A stretch of DNA of 64,000 nucleotides from Streptomyces sp. Ru71 (GTDB lineage: Bacteria; Actinomycetota; Actinomycetes; Streptomycetales; Streptomycetaceae), in the NCBI RefSeq assembly GCF_002920535.1, contig NZ_PQSS01000043.1:1-64000 (forward strand), in the 5' to 3' direction. Positions 37,906 to 46,103 of this stretch are shown here, one piece after another. Position 1 is the stretch's first letter; the number at the start of each line of letters is the position of its first letter. A model generated the notes under the pieces. It was given only the letters and a program-made list of their open reading frames with translations, did not search any database and had not been told where the DNA came from. The position numbers and the translations under genes were made by a program.

Positions 37906-38595
37906 GTGAACAGACCCCTCATGGCCGCTGCCCTGGCTGCCGCCGGAACCCTCCTCGCCGCCTGGACGTCCGTCCCCGCCCAGGCGTCGACCAGCTCCAC
38001 GTTCACCTCCACCAGCAACCCCGTCCTCTTCGTACACGGCTACAGCGGTGACGGCAGCAACTGGAACACCATGGCCGACCGCTTCCGCACCGACGGCTGG
38101 CCGTCCTCCTACCTCGACCAGTGGACCTACGACTGGCACCAGTCGAACACCACGACCGCCCAGCAGCTCTCCGCCGAGGTCGACCGCCTGCTCGCGGCCA
38201 CCGGCGCCACCAAGGTGGACATCGTCAGCCACTCCATGGGCGGGCTCTCCTCCCGCTCCTACCTCAAGAACCTCGGCGGCACCGCCAAGGTCGACGCCTG
38301 GGTGTCCCTGGGCGGCCCCAACCACGGCACCGACACCGCCAACACCTGCTTCGACACGTCCTGCACCGAGATGCGCATCGGCTCGGACTTCCTCGCCGCC
38401 CTCAACTCCGGCGACGAGACACCGGGCTCCCCCCGTTACGCGACCTGGTGGTCACCCTGCGACACCGTGATCAACCCCGACAGCTCCGTCGCACTCGCGG
38501 GCGCGGCCAACACCAAGACGGCCTGCCTGAGCCACACCGGCCTGCTCTCCGACGCGACCGTCTACGCCCAGACCCGGGACATGATCAACTCCTGA
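37906..38595 (+). CDS. Secreted lipase/esterase (alpha/beta hydrolase, class 2 lipase)
   Basis: 229-aa extracellular esterase. Sec signal peptide MNRPLMAAALAAAGTLLAA ends near AQAS (residue 27-30). Catalytic features: oxyanion HGYSGDGSNW, nucleophile S110 in VSHSMGGLSSR, Asp in CDTVINPDSS, and His in ACLSHTGLLSD; paired Cys suggest disulfides. GTG 37906 with GAGG upstream is chosen; an ATG five codons later is an alternative. Convergent with the DUF427 gene, only 3 bp apart. Confidence 0.9.
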   Translation: MNRPLMAAALAAAGTLLAAWTSVPAQASTSSTFTSTSNPVLFVHGYSGDGSNWNTMADRFRTDGWPSSYLDQWTYDWHQSNTTTAQQLSAEVDRLLAATGATKVDIVSHSMGGLSSRSYLKNLGGTAKVDAWVSLGGPNHGTDTANTCFDTSCTEMRIGSDFLAALNSGDETPGSPRYATWWSPCDTVINPDSSVALAGAANTKTACLSHTGLLSDATVYAQTRDMINS

Positions 38596-38598
38596 ACG

Positions 38599-39414
38599 TC
38601 ATGACTGCGGACGCTGCGAGAGCACCCCGGTGAAGTAGGTGACGGGGCGTTCCCGGCGTTCGCCGTCGACGGTGATGTCGGTCGCCTCGTTGTAGAAGGC
38701 GAGGAGTCCCCGGATCGGACCGACCGCGGGCAGCGGGTCCGGGTAGCTCCAGACGACGTTCGCGGGGACGTCCGGCCCGCCGCGCCAGGACCAGTACTCC
38801 GCCGTGCCCTTGTAGGGGCAGCCGGTGTGGTGGCCGGTGGGCTCGAACAGGTCGAGGCGGACGTCCTCGCGCGGGATGTAGTAGCGCGTGGGAAGGCCGG
38901 TCTCGAACAACAGCACCGGGTGGCGGGTGTCCGCGACGACCGTGCCGTCGATCTCGACCACCACATGGCGGCTGCTCGGGAGGGCGTCCACGCGTTTGTG
39001 CGGGTCACGGGGGTGGACGAAGATCTCTTCCTCCTCCTCGTACCAGTGGTCGAGGCCCCGGCCGGCACGCCGGAACCATTCGAACGCGATGTGGCCGGCG
39101 AGGTCGGCGGCCGGGAAGGTCCAGGCGGCGTTCTCCAGCACCTCGCCCTCGACGTCGAGGTCGTAGAAGATCCGCGAGCCGGTGTGCGTGCCCGTCCGAG
39201 CGTTCTTCGCGGGGCGGAGCAGGTCCTCGCGGACCTCCGCGCGCGGGAAGGCGTACAAGGGGACGGGGACATCCGGCTCCCAGACCAGGACGGGGTGCCG
39301 GCTGTCGACGACCGTCACCTCGCCCTTGCGCCCGCGTACCCAGCGCTCGCAGGGTTCCCACAGGAGGCCTTCCGGGGTGGTCCGCACGCCTTGTGCGGAG
39401 GGAAAGGTGGTCAT
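38599..39414 (-). CDS. Double DUF427 domain protein
   Basis: 271-aa protein with two copies of the DUF427 fold. First: VTVVDSRHPVLVWEPDVPVPLYAFPRAEV, ENAAWTFPAADLAGHIAFEW; second: VEIDGTVVADTRHPVLLFE, TRYYIPREDVRLDLFEPTGH, CPYKGTAEYWSW, VVWSYPDPLPAVGPIRGLLAFYN. The family is cytosolic with no established reaction. ATG 39414 has GGAGGAGG at about 9 nt. Confidence 0.88.
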   Translation of the reverse strand: MTTFPSAQGVRTTPEGLLWEPCERWVRGRKGEVTVVDSRHPVLVWEPDVPVPLYAFPRAEVREDLLRPAKNARTGTHTGSRIFYDLDVEGEVLENAAWTFPAADLAGHIAFEWFRRAGRGLDHWYEEEEEIFVHPRDPHKRVDALPSSRHVVVEIDGTVVADTRHPVLLFETGLPTRYYIPREDVRLDLFEPTGHHTGCPYKGTAEYWSWRGGPDVPANVVWSYPDPLPAVGPIRGLLAFYNEATDITVDGERRERPVTYFTGVLSQRPQS

Positions 39415-39457
39415 GATCGGTCCTCCTCCGGCCGGCTCGCGCCGCTTCCGGGCCCGT

Positions 39458-39880
39458 TCAGCCCAGGAAACTCAGCCGCACCTGCCGGTGCGGGTTGTCC
39501 TTGTTGGTGTCGACCAGGCACACCGACTGCCAGGTACCCAGCTCCAGGCGGCCGCCGATGACGGGAAGCGTGGCGTGCGGCGGGACGAGGGCCGGCAGGA
39601 CGTGGTCGCGGCCGTGGCCGGGGCTGCCGTGGCGGTGCTGCCAGCGGTCGTCGGCCGGCAGCAGGGTGTGCAGCGCGGCGAGAAGGTCGTCGTCGCTGCC
39701 GGCGCCGGTCTCGATCACGGCGATTCCCGCGGTCGCGTGCGGGACGAAGACGTTGAGCAGGCCGTCGCGGCCGGCGGCCGCCTCCCGCAGGAAGGCCTCG
39801 CAGTCGCCGGTGAGGTCGACGACGGCCTCCCGGGAGCCGGAGGACACGTTCAGCACTCGGGTGGTGAAGGCATCGGACAT
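39458..39880 (-). CDS. YjbQ/UPF0047 family protein
   Basis: 140-aa protein of the YjbQ family, which has side activity as thiamine-phosphate synthase. Seen: GLLNVFVPHATAGIAVIETG with the conserved His, RHGSPGHGRDHVLPAL, GRLELGTWQSVCLVDTNKD. MSDAFTTRV at 39880 fits the family start; a longer frame lacks support. Lies 43 bp upstream of the DUF427 gene on the same strand and may be co-transcribed. Confidence 0.9.
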   Translation of the reverse strand: MSDAFTTRVLNVSSGSREAVVDLTGDCEAFLREAAAGRDGLLNVFVPHATAGIAVIETGAGSDDDLLAALHTLLPADDRWQHRHGSPGHGRDHVLPALVPPHATLPVIGGRLELGTWQSVCLVDTNKDNPHRQVRLSFLG

Positions 39881-39965
39881 GGGCCCATCCTCACCCATCG
39901 CCGCCCTTTCACGCCGAACGAACCGCCCGCCTGCTGAAACCACCGTCCAACCGGCGAGACGCCCG

Positions 39966-39995
39966 TTGACCTTGACGCCGACAGGTGGCTACGTT
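39966..39995 (+). promoter_or_regulatory. Promoter of the sulfonate operon
   Basis: TTGACC (39966-39971) and TACGTT (39990-39995) with an 18-bp spacer. The -10 ends 7 nt before the uORF ATG at 40003, so the mRNA most likely begins at or next to that ATG (leaderless). The hexamers and spacing resemble the NCS1 promoter at 22701-22730. Confidence 0.75.
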
Positions 39996-40002
39996 CGTGC
40001 GC

Positions 40003-40086
40003 ATGTTGCGTACAGCCCTGCTCACCACGCGCGGTCACATCGACCTGCTGCGGGTGGCCTCCGCCGCGTGTCTCCGCGGCTGCTGA
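40003..40086 (+). CDS. Leader peptide (uORF), probable cysteine-responsive attenuator
   Basis: 27-aa peptide with Cys codons late in the frame: MLRTALLTTRGHIDLLRV, then ASAACLRGC and TGA. This RGHIDLLRV...Cys pattern is the one found in short leader peptides before sulfur-uptake genes in Streptomyces. Translation would start at the 5' end of the transcript. Ribosome stalling at the Cys codons when cysteine is short would alter folding of the following 114-nt GC-rich spacer (40087-40200) and relieve attenuation or the ssuC ribosome site. This mechanism is established for mycobacterial Cys uORFs; here it is inferred. Confidence 0.8.
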   Translation: MLRTALLTTRGHIDLLRVASAACLRGC

Positions 40087-40200
40087 CGCCTTCTCACCTC
40101 CTCACCCGCGCCTGACGCTCCGCTGAACCCGCGTTCGCCGAGCCGGGCGTGCGCGCGTGCGCCTCCCTTCGGCCTCACCGCTCTCTCCCCTGGAGCATCC

Positions 40201-41076
40201 ATGAGCATCAGCCATGCCCCACCCAGCTCTTCACAGACGGATATTTCCGTCATATCCGCCAGTAAAGCCGCACCCGACCTCGAACCCCTCGTCCCCGCCT
40301 CCTCCCGCCGCACCCGCGTCCCCCGCTGGCTGCGCCGCACCGCCGGCCCGCTCCTGCTGCTGGCGCTGTGGCAACTCCTCAGCGCCACCGGTGTGTTGCC
40401 CGCCGACGTGCTCGCCTCCCCGGGGCGGATCGCCGAGGTCGGCCGGGACCTGATCGCGGACGGCTCACTGCCCTCGGCCATGGGCACCTCCCTGCGGCGG
40501 GTCGCCGCCGGACTGCTGCTCGGCGCGGTCGTCGGCACCGGACTCGCCCTGGTCTCCGGGCTGTTCCGGATCGGCGAGGACCTGGTGGACGCGCCGGTGC
40601 AGATGCTGCGGACCGTGCCGTTCGTCGGTCTCATCCCGCTGTTCATCATCTGGTTCGGCATCGGCGAGGCCCCCAAGATCGCCATCATCACCCTCGGTGT
40701 GACCTTCCCGCTCTACCTCAACGTGTACGCCGGAATCCGCGGTGTGGACGCCCAGTTGATCGAGGCCGGGGAATCGCTGGGTCTCACCCGGTGGGGGCTC
40801 GTGCGGCACGTGGTGCTGCCGGGCGCGCTGCCCGGAGCCATGACGGGGCTGCGCTACTCCCTCGGCGTCGCCTGGCTCGCCCTGGTCTTCGCCGAGCAGG
40901 TCAACGCCGACTCCGGCATCGGGTTCCTGATGGTGCAGGCGCGCGACTTCCTGCGCACCGACGTGATCGTCGTCTGCCTCATCGTCTACGCCTTCCTCGG
41001 CCTGCTCGCCGACTTCGTCGTCCGTACCCTCGAAAGGCTGCTGCTGCAATGGCGACCGACGTTCACGGGCCGCTGA
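40201..41076 (+). CDS. ssuC: Sulfonate ABC transporter permease (SsuC-like)
   Basis: 291-aa membrane protein of the SsuC/TauC family, with about six helices. N-terminal 45 residues are polar; the first helix is RTAGPLLLLALWQLLSA. Coupling motif: EAGESLGLTRWGLVRHVVLPGALPG, followed by LRYSLGVAWLALVFAEQ, typical of alkanesulfonate permeases. Shine-Dalgarno CTGGAG 5 nt before ATG 40201. The downstream ATPase gene overlaps by 28 bp. Confidence 0.9.
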   Translation: MSISHAPPSSSQTDISVISASKAAPDLEPLVPASSRRTRVPRWLRRTAGPLLLLALWQLLSATGVLPADVLASPGRIAEVGRDLIADGSLPSAMGTSLRRVAAGLLLGAVVGTGLALVSGLFRIGEDLVDAPVQMLRTVPFVGLIPLFIIWFGIGEAPKIAIITLGVTFPLYLNVYAGIRGVDAQLIEAGESLGLTRWGLVRHVVLPGALPGAMTGLRYSLGVAWLALVFAEQVNADSGIGFLMVQARDFLRTDVIVVCLIVYAFLGLLADFVVRTLERLLLQWRPTFTGR

Positions 41077-41789
41077 CCGCGCGCTCCGCGGTCCGCGTCG
41101 AGGGGCTCAACCGCTCCTTCGACGGCCGCAAGGTCATCGACGACCTCCGACTCGACGTCCGCCCCGGGGAGTTCGTCGCCCTGCTCGGCCGCAGCGGCTG
41201 CGGCAAGTCCACCCTGCTGCGCATCCTCGCCGGTCTCGACCGGGACATCGAGGGCACGGTGCTGGTGCCGCGCCGCAAGGCCGTCGCCTTCCAGGCGCCC
41301 CGGCTGATGCCGTGGAAGAAGGTGTGGCGCAACGTCCTGCTCGGGCTGCCCGGCAAGCCCGAACGCGCCGTCGCCGAACGGGCGCTTGAGGAGGTCGGCC
41401 TCGGCCACCGCTTTGACGCCTGGCCCAAGACGCTGTCCGGCGGCGAGGCCCAGCGCGCCTCGCTGGCCCGCGCCCTGGTGCGGGAGCCCGATCTGCTGCT
41501 GCTCGACGAGCCGTTCGGCGCGCTCGACGCGCTCACCCGGATCAAGGCCCAGCGCCTGGTCGGCGAGTTGTGGCAGCGGCGCGGCTGCGCGGTGCTGCTC
41601 GTCACGCACGACGTCGAGGAGGCCGTGCTGCTCGCCGACCGGGTGCTGGTGATGGACGGCGGTGTCATCGCCCACGAGCAGCGCATCGACCTGGACCGCC
41701 CGCGCGACATCACCGACCCGCGCTTCGCCGAACTGCGCGCCGCGCTCCTGGAGCGCCTCGGTGTGGACACCGCCGCCGAAGCCGCCTGA
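41049..41789 (+). CDS. ssuB: Sulfonate ABC transporter ATPase (SsuB-like)
   Basis: 246-aa ATPase with all motifs: Walker A LLGRSGCGKSTLL, Q-loop VAFQAPRLMPWKKVW (diagnostic MPW of the SsuB/TauB group), signature LSGGEAQRASLARAL, Walker B LLLLDEPFGALDAL, and H-loop VTHDVEEAVLLADRV. ATG 41049 is the only start giving the family N-terminus; it overlaps ssuC, implying translational coupling. Confidence 0.93.
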   Translation: MATDVHGPLTARSAVRVEGLNRSFDGRKVIDDLRLDVRPGEFVALLGRSGCGKSTLLRILAGLDRDIEGTVLVPRRKAVAFQAPRLMPWKKVWRNVLLGLPGKPERAVAERALEEVGLGHRFDAWPKTLSGGEAQRASLARALVREPDLLLLDEPFGALDALTRIKAQRLVGELWQRRGCAVLLVTHDVEEAVLLADRVLVMDGGVIAHEQRIDLDRPRDITDPRFAELRAALLERLGVDTAAEAA

Positions 41790-41834
41790 ACCAAGCCCCC
41801 CCCTTTCGAAGACCTGCCGAAGAACGGAACCCTG

Positions 41835-42863
41835 ATGCGACGACGTCTCGTCCCCGCCGCCCTGCTCCTCCCCCTCGCTCTCCTGGTCTCCGCCTGCGGC
41901 GGCTCCTCCGCCGCGCGGACGGGCGGTGGCGGCACCGACGGCAAGGGCTCCCTCACCCTGAACGTCGGTGACCAGAAGGGCGGTTCCGAGGCCGTCCTGC
42001 GCGCCGCCGGCGAACTCAAGGACCTGGACTACAAGATCAAGTGGTCCACCTTCACCTCCGGCCCACCGCTGCTGGAGGCCGTCAACGCCCGCGCCGTCGA
42101 CATCGGCGGCGTCGGCAACACCCCGCCGGTCTTCGCGGCCGGCGCCGGCTCGAAGATCACGGTGGTGGCGGCCTGGCACGGCACGTCCAAGGGCGACACC
42201 ATCCTCGTACCGAACGACTCGAAGCTGAGCAGCCCGCGGCAGCTCAAGGGGCACTCCGTCGCCGTGGCGCAGGGCTCCTCCGCGCACTACCAGCTGGTCG
42301 CGTCCCTGCGGAAGGCCGGACTCACGCTCGGCGACGTGAAGGTCAAGTACCTCCAGCCGGCCGACGCGCTGGCCGCGTTCACCTCCGGCAAGGTCGACGC
42401 GTGGGCGGTGTGGGACCCGTACTCCTCGCAGGTGCTGCAGGGCAAGCGGGGGCGGGTGCTGACGACCGGGGACGGCGTCACCAACGGACTCACCTTCCAG
42501 GTGGCCGCGCCCTCGGCCCTGAAGGACCCGAAGAAGGCCGCCGCCGTCCAGGACTTCCTCCAGCGGCTGCGGCGTGCCCAGGACTGGGTGTACACGCACC
42601 CGGAGGAGTGGGCCAGGGTGTGGGCGAAGGACACCGGGCTGCCCTACGAGGTGGCACTGGCCGCCGTGAAGCGCACCTACGGCACCCGGGTCCCGGTCGC
42701 CGTCGACCAGCCGCTGATCGCTTCCGAGCAGCAGATCGCGGACACGTTCGCCGAGCTGAAACTGATCCCGCGCAAGGTGGACTTCGGCGACTTCACCGAC
42801 ACCCGGTTCAACGGCACCCTGCCGGCGTCGACGACGGCGCCCCGGCCCTCGAAGGAGTCCTGA
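41835..42863 (+). CDS. ssuA: Sulfonate-binding lipoprotein (SsuA-like)
   Basis: 342-aa extracytoplasmic binding protein. Lipoprotein signal with lipobox LVSAC (C21). The mature part is the aliphatic-sulfonate-binding type: LTLNVGDQKGGSEAVLRAA, FTSGPPLLEAVNARAVDIGGVGNTPP, LKGHSVAVAQGSSAHYQLV, GKVDAWAVWDPYSSQVLQG. The final 15 residues are a Pro/Ser/Thr tail. One base separates its stop from ssuD. Confidence 0.93.
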   Translation: MRRRLVPAALLLPLALLVSACGGSSAARTGGGGTDGKGSLTLNVGDQKGGSEAVLRAAGELKDLDYKIKWSTFTSGPPLLEAVNARAVDIGGVGNTPPVFAAGAGSKITVVAAWHGTSKGDTILVPNDSKLSSPRQLKGHSVAVAQGSSAHYQLVASLRKAGLTLGDVKVKYLQPADALAAFTSGKVDAWAVWDPYSSQVLQGKRGRVLTTGDGVTNGLTFQVAAPSALKDPKKAAAVQDFLQRLRRAQDWVYTHPEEWARVWAKDTGLPYEVALAAVKRTYGTRVPVAVDQPLIASEQQIADTFAELKLIPRKVDFGDFTDTRFNGTLPASTTAPRPSKES

Positions 42864-42864
42864 G

Positions 42865-44010
42865 ATGACGGTCCGACTGCACTGGTTCCTGCCCACGGGC
42901 GGGGACGGCCGGACCCTCGTGGACCGGCACGCCTACGGCCCCGGGACCGCCCGCAAGGTAAGCGGGGTGCGCGCACCCGACCTGGACTACCTCGCGCAGA
43001 TCGCCAAGGCGGCCGAGCGCCTGGGCTTCGAGGCGGTGCTGACGCCGACCGGCACCTGGTGCGAGGACGCCTGGCTGACCACCGTGGCGCTCGCGCAGCA
43101 CACCGAGCGGCTGAAGTTCCTGGTGGCGTTCCGGCCGGGGCTGCTGTCGCCGACGCTGGCCGCGCAGATGGCGTCGACCTATCAGCGGCTGACGGGCGGG
43201 CGGCTGCTGCTCAACGTGGTCACCGGCGGCGACTCGGCCGAACAGCGCCGCTTCGGCGACCGGCTGGACCACGACAGGCGCTACGCCCGCACCGACGAGT
43301 TCCTGTCGGTGGTGCGCGGCGTGTGGCGCGGTGCGCCGTACGACTTCGACGGCGAGCACTACCAGATCGAGGGCGGGCTGACCGCGCTGCCGCCGGACCC
43401 GGTGCCGCAGCTGTTCTTCGGCGGGTCGTCACCGGCCGCCGGGCCGGTCGCGGCGCGTCACGCGGATGTCTACCTGACGTGGGGCGAACCGCCCGCACAG
43501 GTGAAGGAGAAGATCGACTGGATCCGCTCCCTCGCCGAGCGGGAGGAGCGCACGGTCCGGTTCGGGGTGCGGCTGCACACCATCTCCCGTGACTCCGCCG
43601 CGGAGGCCTGGGCGAGTGCGAACCGGCTGCTGGACGACCTCGACGCGGACACCGTCGCCGCGGCGCAGGCCGCGCTCGGGCGCAGCGAGTCGGTCGGGCA
43701 GCAGCGGATGCTGGCCCTGCACGGCGGCTCTCGGGACAAGCTGGAGATCCATCCCAATCTGTGGGCGGGCGTCGGACTGGTCCGGGGCGGGGCGGGGACC
43801 GCGCTGGTCGGCAGCCACGCCGAGGTCGCGGACCGGATCGAGGAGTACCACGCGCTGGGTGTCGAGCATTTCGTGCTCTCCGGTTATCCGCACCTGGAGG
43901 AGGCGTACTGGTTCGGGGAGGGCGTGATCCCCGAGCTGGCCGCGCGGGGGCTGCTGGCCGGTGAGGCGGTGTCCGGCGGTGCGCCGCTGCTCGTCGCGAG
44001 CGGGCGGTGA
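42865..44010 (+). CDS. ssuD: FMNH2-dependent alkanesulfonate monooxygenase
   Basis: 381-aa bacterial luciferase-like enzyme that cleaves alkanesulfonates to aldehyde and sulfite using FMNH2 and O2. Diagnostic stretches: LHWFLPTGGDGR, FEAVLTPTGTWCEDAWL (active-site Cys of the SsuD type), RFLVAFRPGL-like KFLVAFRPGLLSPTL, LLLNVVTGGDSAEQ, and the flexible lid RSESVGQQRMLAL-like region. No SsuE flavin reductase gene is adjacent; a reductase elsewhere must supply FMNH2. Confidence 0.95.
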   Translation: MTVRLHWFLPTGGDGRTLVDRHAYGPGTARKVSGVRAPDLDYLAQIAKAAERLGFEAVLTPTGTWCEDAWLTTVALAQHTERLKFLVAFRPGLLSPTLAAQMASTYQRLTGGRLLLNVVTGGDSAEQRRFGDRLDHDRRYARTDEFLSVVRGVWRGAPYDFDGEHYQIEGGLTALPPDPVPQLFFGGSSPAAGPVAARHADVYLTWGEPPAQVKEKIDWIRSLAEREERTVRFGVRLHTISRDSAAEAWASANRLLDDLDADTVAAAQAALGRSESVGQQRMLALHGGSRDKLEIHPNLWAGVGLVRGGAGTALVGSHAEVADRIEEYHALGVEHFVLSGYPHLEEAYWFGEGVIPELAARGLLAGEAVSGGAPLLVASGR

Positions 44011-44055
44011 GGCCCCGGAGGGAAGATCCACGGCCGCGCGGGCGTTAGTAGAAAC

Positions 44056-45141
44056 GTGAACGAACTGCGCGAGGTCGAGGTCGTCGTCGTGGGCGCCGGT
44101 CAGGCGGGTCTGTCCGGCGCCTACCACCTGTCCCGCACCGGATTCGCCCCCGAGCGAGACTTCGTGGTGCTGGACCACTCCCCCGGCCCGGGCGGCGCGT
44201 GGCAGTTCCGGTGGCCGTCGCTGACGTACGGCAAGGTGCACGGGATGCACGCGCTGCCGGGTATGGAACTGACCGGCGCGGACCCGCGGCGGCCGTCGTC
44301 GCAGGTCATCGCCGAGTACTTCGCGGCGTACGAGCGCGCGTTCGATCTGCGGGTGCGGCGGCCCGTCGACGTGCACGCGGTGCGGGAGGGCACCGGCGGG
44401 CGGCTGCTCGTCGAGACCTCCGAGGGCGTGTGGTCGACGCGGGCGCTGATCAACGCCACCGGCACCTGGGACCGGCCGTTCTGGCCGCGCTACCCCGGCC
44501 AGGACACCTTCCGCGGGCACCAGCTGCACACGGCGCGGTACCCGGGGCCCGAGTGGTTCGCCAGGCGGCGGGTCGTCGTGGTCGGCGGGGGCGCCTCCGG
44601 CACCCAGCATCTGCTGGAGCTGGCCCCCTTCGCGGCGGCCACCACCTGGGTCACCCGCCGGCCTCCGGTCTTCCGCGAGGGCCCCTTCGACGAGGACGCG
44701 GGCCGCGCGGCGGTCGCGCTGGTGGAGGAGCGGGTGCGGCAGGGTCTGCCGCCGCGCAGTGTCGTGTCGGTCACCGGTCTGCCGCTGAACGACGCGATAC
44801 GGCAGGGTCTCGCGGACGGCGTCCTGGACCGCCGGCCCATGTTCGACCGGATCACGCCCGACGGTGTGGAGTGGAACGACGGGCGGCGCGTCGAGGCGGA
44901 CGTGATCCTTTGGGCGACCGGATTCCGGCCGGTCATCGACCATCTGGCACCGCTGCGGCTGCGTGAGCCGGGCGGCGGCATCCGCGTCGAGGGCACGCGC
45001 GCGGTCGCCGATCCGCGCGTCCACCTCGTCGGCTACGGCCCGTCGGCCAGCACGATCGGCGCGAACCGGGCCGGGCGTGCGGCCGTACGGGACATCAGGC
45101 GGCTGTTGCGGGAACGGGACGCGGAGCCGCTGGCGGCCTGA
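44056..45141 (+). CDS. Flavin-containing monooxygenase-like FAD/NAD(P)-binding protein
   Basis: 361-aa flavoprotein with FAD motif VVVVGAGQAGLSGAYHL, NADPH motif VVVVGGGASGTQHLLEL, and the ATGFRP motif (LWATGFRPVID) of class B monooxygenases. The FMO fingerprint between the two is abbreviated (FRGHQLHTARYPGPEWF). Adjacent to ssuD, 45 bp downstream, so it may act on the aldehyde/sulfur compound or supply another desulfonation step; substrate unknown. GTG 44056 lacks a Shine-Dalgarno sequence and follows TTAGTAGAAAC, so a separate leaderless transcript is possible. Confidence 0.85.
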   Translation: MNELREVEVVVVGAGQAGLSGAYHLSRTGFAPERDFVVLDHSPGPGGAWQFRWPSLTYGKVHGMHALPGMELTGADPRRPSSQVIAEYFAAYERAFDLRVRRPVDVHAVREGTGGRLLVETSEGVWSTRALINATGTWDRPFWPRYPGQDTFRGHQLHTARYPGPEWFARRRVVVVGGGASGTQHLLELAPFAAATTWVTRRPPVFREGPFDEDAGRAAVALVEERVRQGLPPRSVVSVTGLPLNDAIRQGLADGVLDRRPMFDRITPDGVEWNDGRRVEADVILWATGFRPVIDHLAPLRLREPGGGIRVEGTRAVADPRVHLVGYGPSASTIGANRAGRAAVRDIRRLLRERDAEPLAA

Positions 45142-45153
45142 CGCCCCGCCGGC

Positions 45154-46065
45154 TCACCGGCCGCTGTGCTGGTTGCGGTTGAACTCGGCCACGTTGCGCT
45201 CGTGTTCGGCGTAGTCGGCGGTGAAGCGGGTGTCGCCGGGCTTGACCGTGACGAAGTACAGCCAGTCGCCCGGGGTCGGGTTGATCGCGGCGTGCAGCGC
45301 GTCCTCGCCCGGGTTGTCGATCGGGGTGGGCGGCAGACCCATGCGTTCATAGGAGTTGTAGGGGCTCTGCACACGGGTGTCGGCGGTGGTGGTGCGCAGC
45401 GTGGAGCGTCCCAGCGCGTAGTTGATGGTGGAGTCCATCTGCAGCGGCATGCCCCGCTCCAGCCGGTTGAAGACGACCCGGGCCACCTTGCCCATGTCCG
45501 CCTTGGTGGCGGCCTCGGCCTGCACGATGCTGGCGATGGTGACCGCCTGGTAGACGTTGAGCGCGTTGCGCTGGGCGCCGGCGGCGACGGGCGTGGCGGC
45601 GAACGTGCGGTTCGCGGTGTCGACCATCGTCGCGAGCAGCTGCTCCGGCGTCGCCCGGCCCTTGTCGGGCAGCGGGTACGTCGCCGGGAAGAGGTAGCCC
45701 TCCGGGTTGCCGCCCGCGTCGCTCGGCAGCCTCAGCTGGGCCTTGGCCAGGGACTTCCTGGTGCTGCCCGGTGGCAGGGCGAGTGCCTTGTCGACGGCGG
45801 CGTAGACCTGGGCGGCACGCCAGCCCTCCGGGACGACCAAGGTCGCGCTCTGGCCGGCCCGCTCGCCGCCCAGGACCAGCAGCGGCACGGCCACGGCGGT
45901 GGCGGCCACGAAGGCTCCGGCCGCGATGAGGACGGCACGGCCGCGGCGGGTCAGCCGGATCGTGCCGCTCCCGTGTCCCGCCCTGGACCGGGCCCCGCTC
46001 GGGAACCTCGTGCTCCGGTTGCCGCTCCCGCTCCTCGGCCTGCGTGGCGGTGTGTTCCTGTCCAT
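45154..46065 (-). CDS. MltG-like endolytic transglycosylase, short paralogue
   Basis: 303-aa membrane-anchored protein of the MltG/YceG family, which cuts nascent peptidoglycan strands. A basic cytosolic N-terminus, one helix (about residues 46-66, AVLIAAGAFVAATAVAVPLLVL), a LysM-like segment, then the catalytic domain with IVQAEAATKADMGKVARVVFNRL (E184) and SPYNSYERMGLPPTPI, NPGEDALHAAINP. It is much shorter than the usual Streptomyces MltG, which lies beside ruvX/aroE, so this is a second copy. Convergent with the FMO gene; 38 bp downstream of the ABC exporter. Confidence 0.88.
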   Translation of the reverse strand: MDRNTPPRRPRSGSGNRSTRFPSGARSRAGHGSGTIRLTRRGRAVLIAAGAFVAATAVAVPLLVLGGERAGQSATLVVPEGWRAAQVYAAVDKALALPPGSTRKSLAKAQLRLPSDAGGNPEGYLFPATYPLPDKGRATPEQLLATMVDTANRTFAATPVAAGAQRNALNVYQAVTIASIVQAEAATKADMGKVARVVFNRLERGMPLQMDSTINYALGRSTLRTTTADTRVQSPYNSYERMGLPPTPIDNPGEDALHAAINPTPGDWLYFVTVKPGDTRFTADYAEHERNVAEFNRNQHSGR

Positions 46066-46103
46066 GCGGGCACGGTATCCGGCATTTGGTTACAAACCCG
46101 GCA

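Noticed and set aside
40087..40200. A specific terminator/antiterminator pair after the Cys leader peptide
   Set aside because: GC-rich segments can pair in several ways, but no unique, strong alternative hairpins could be settled by eye; folding software is needed.
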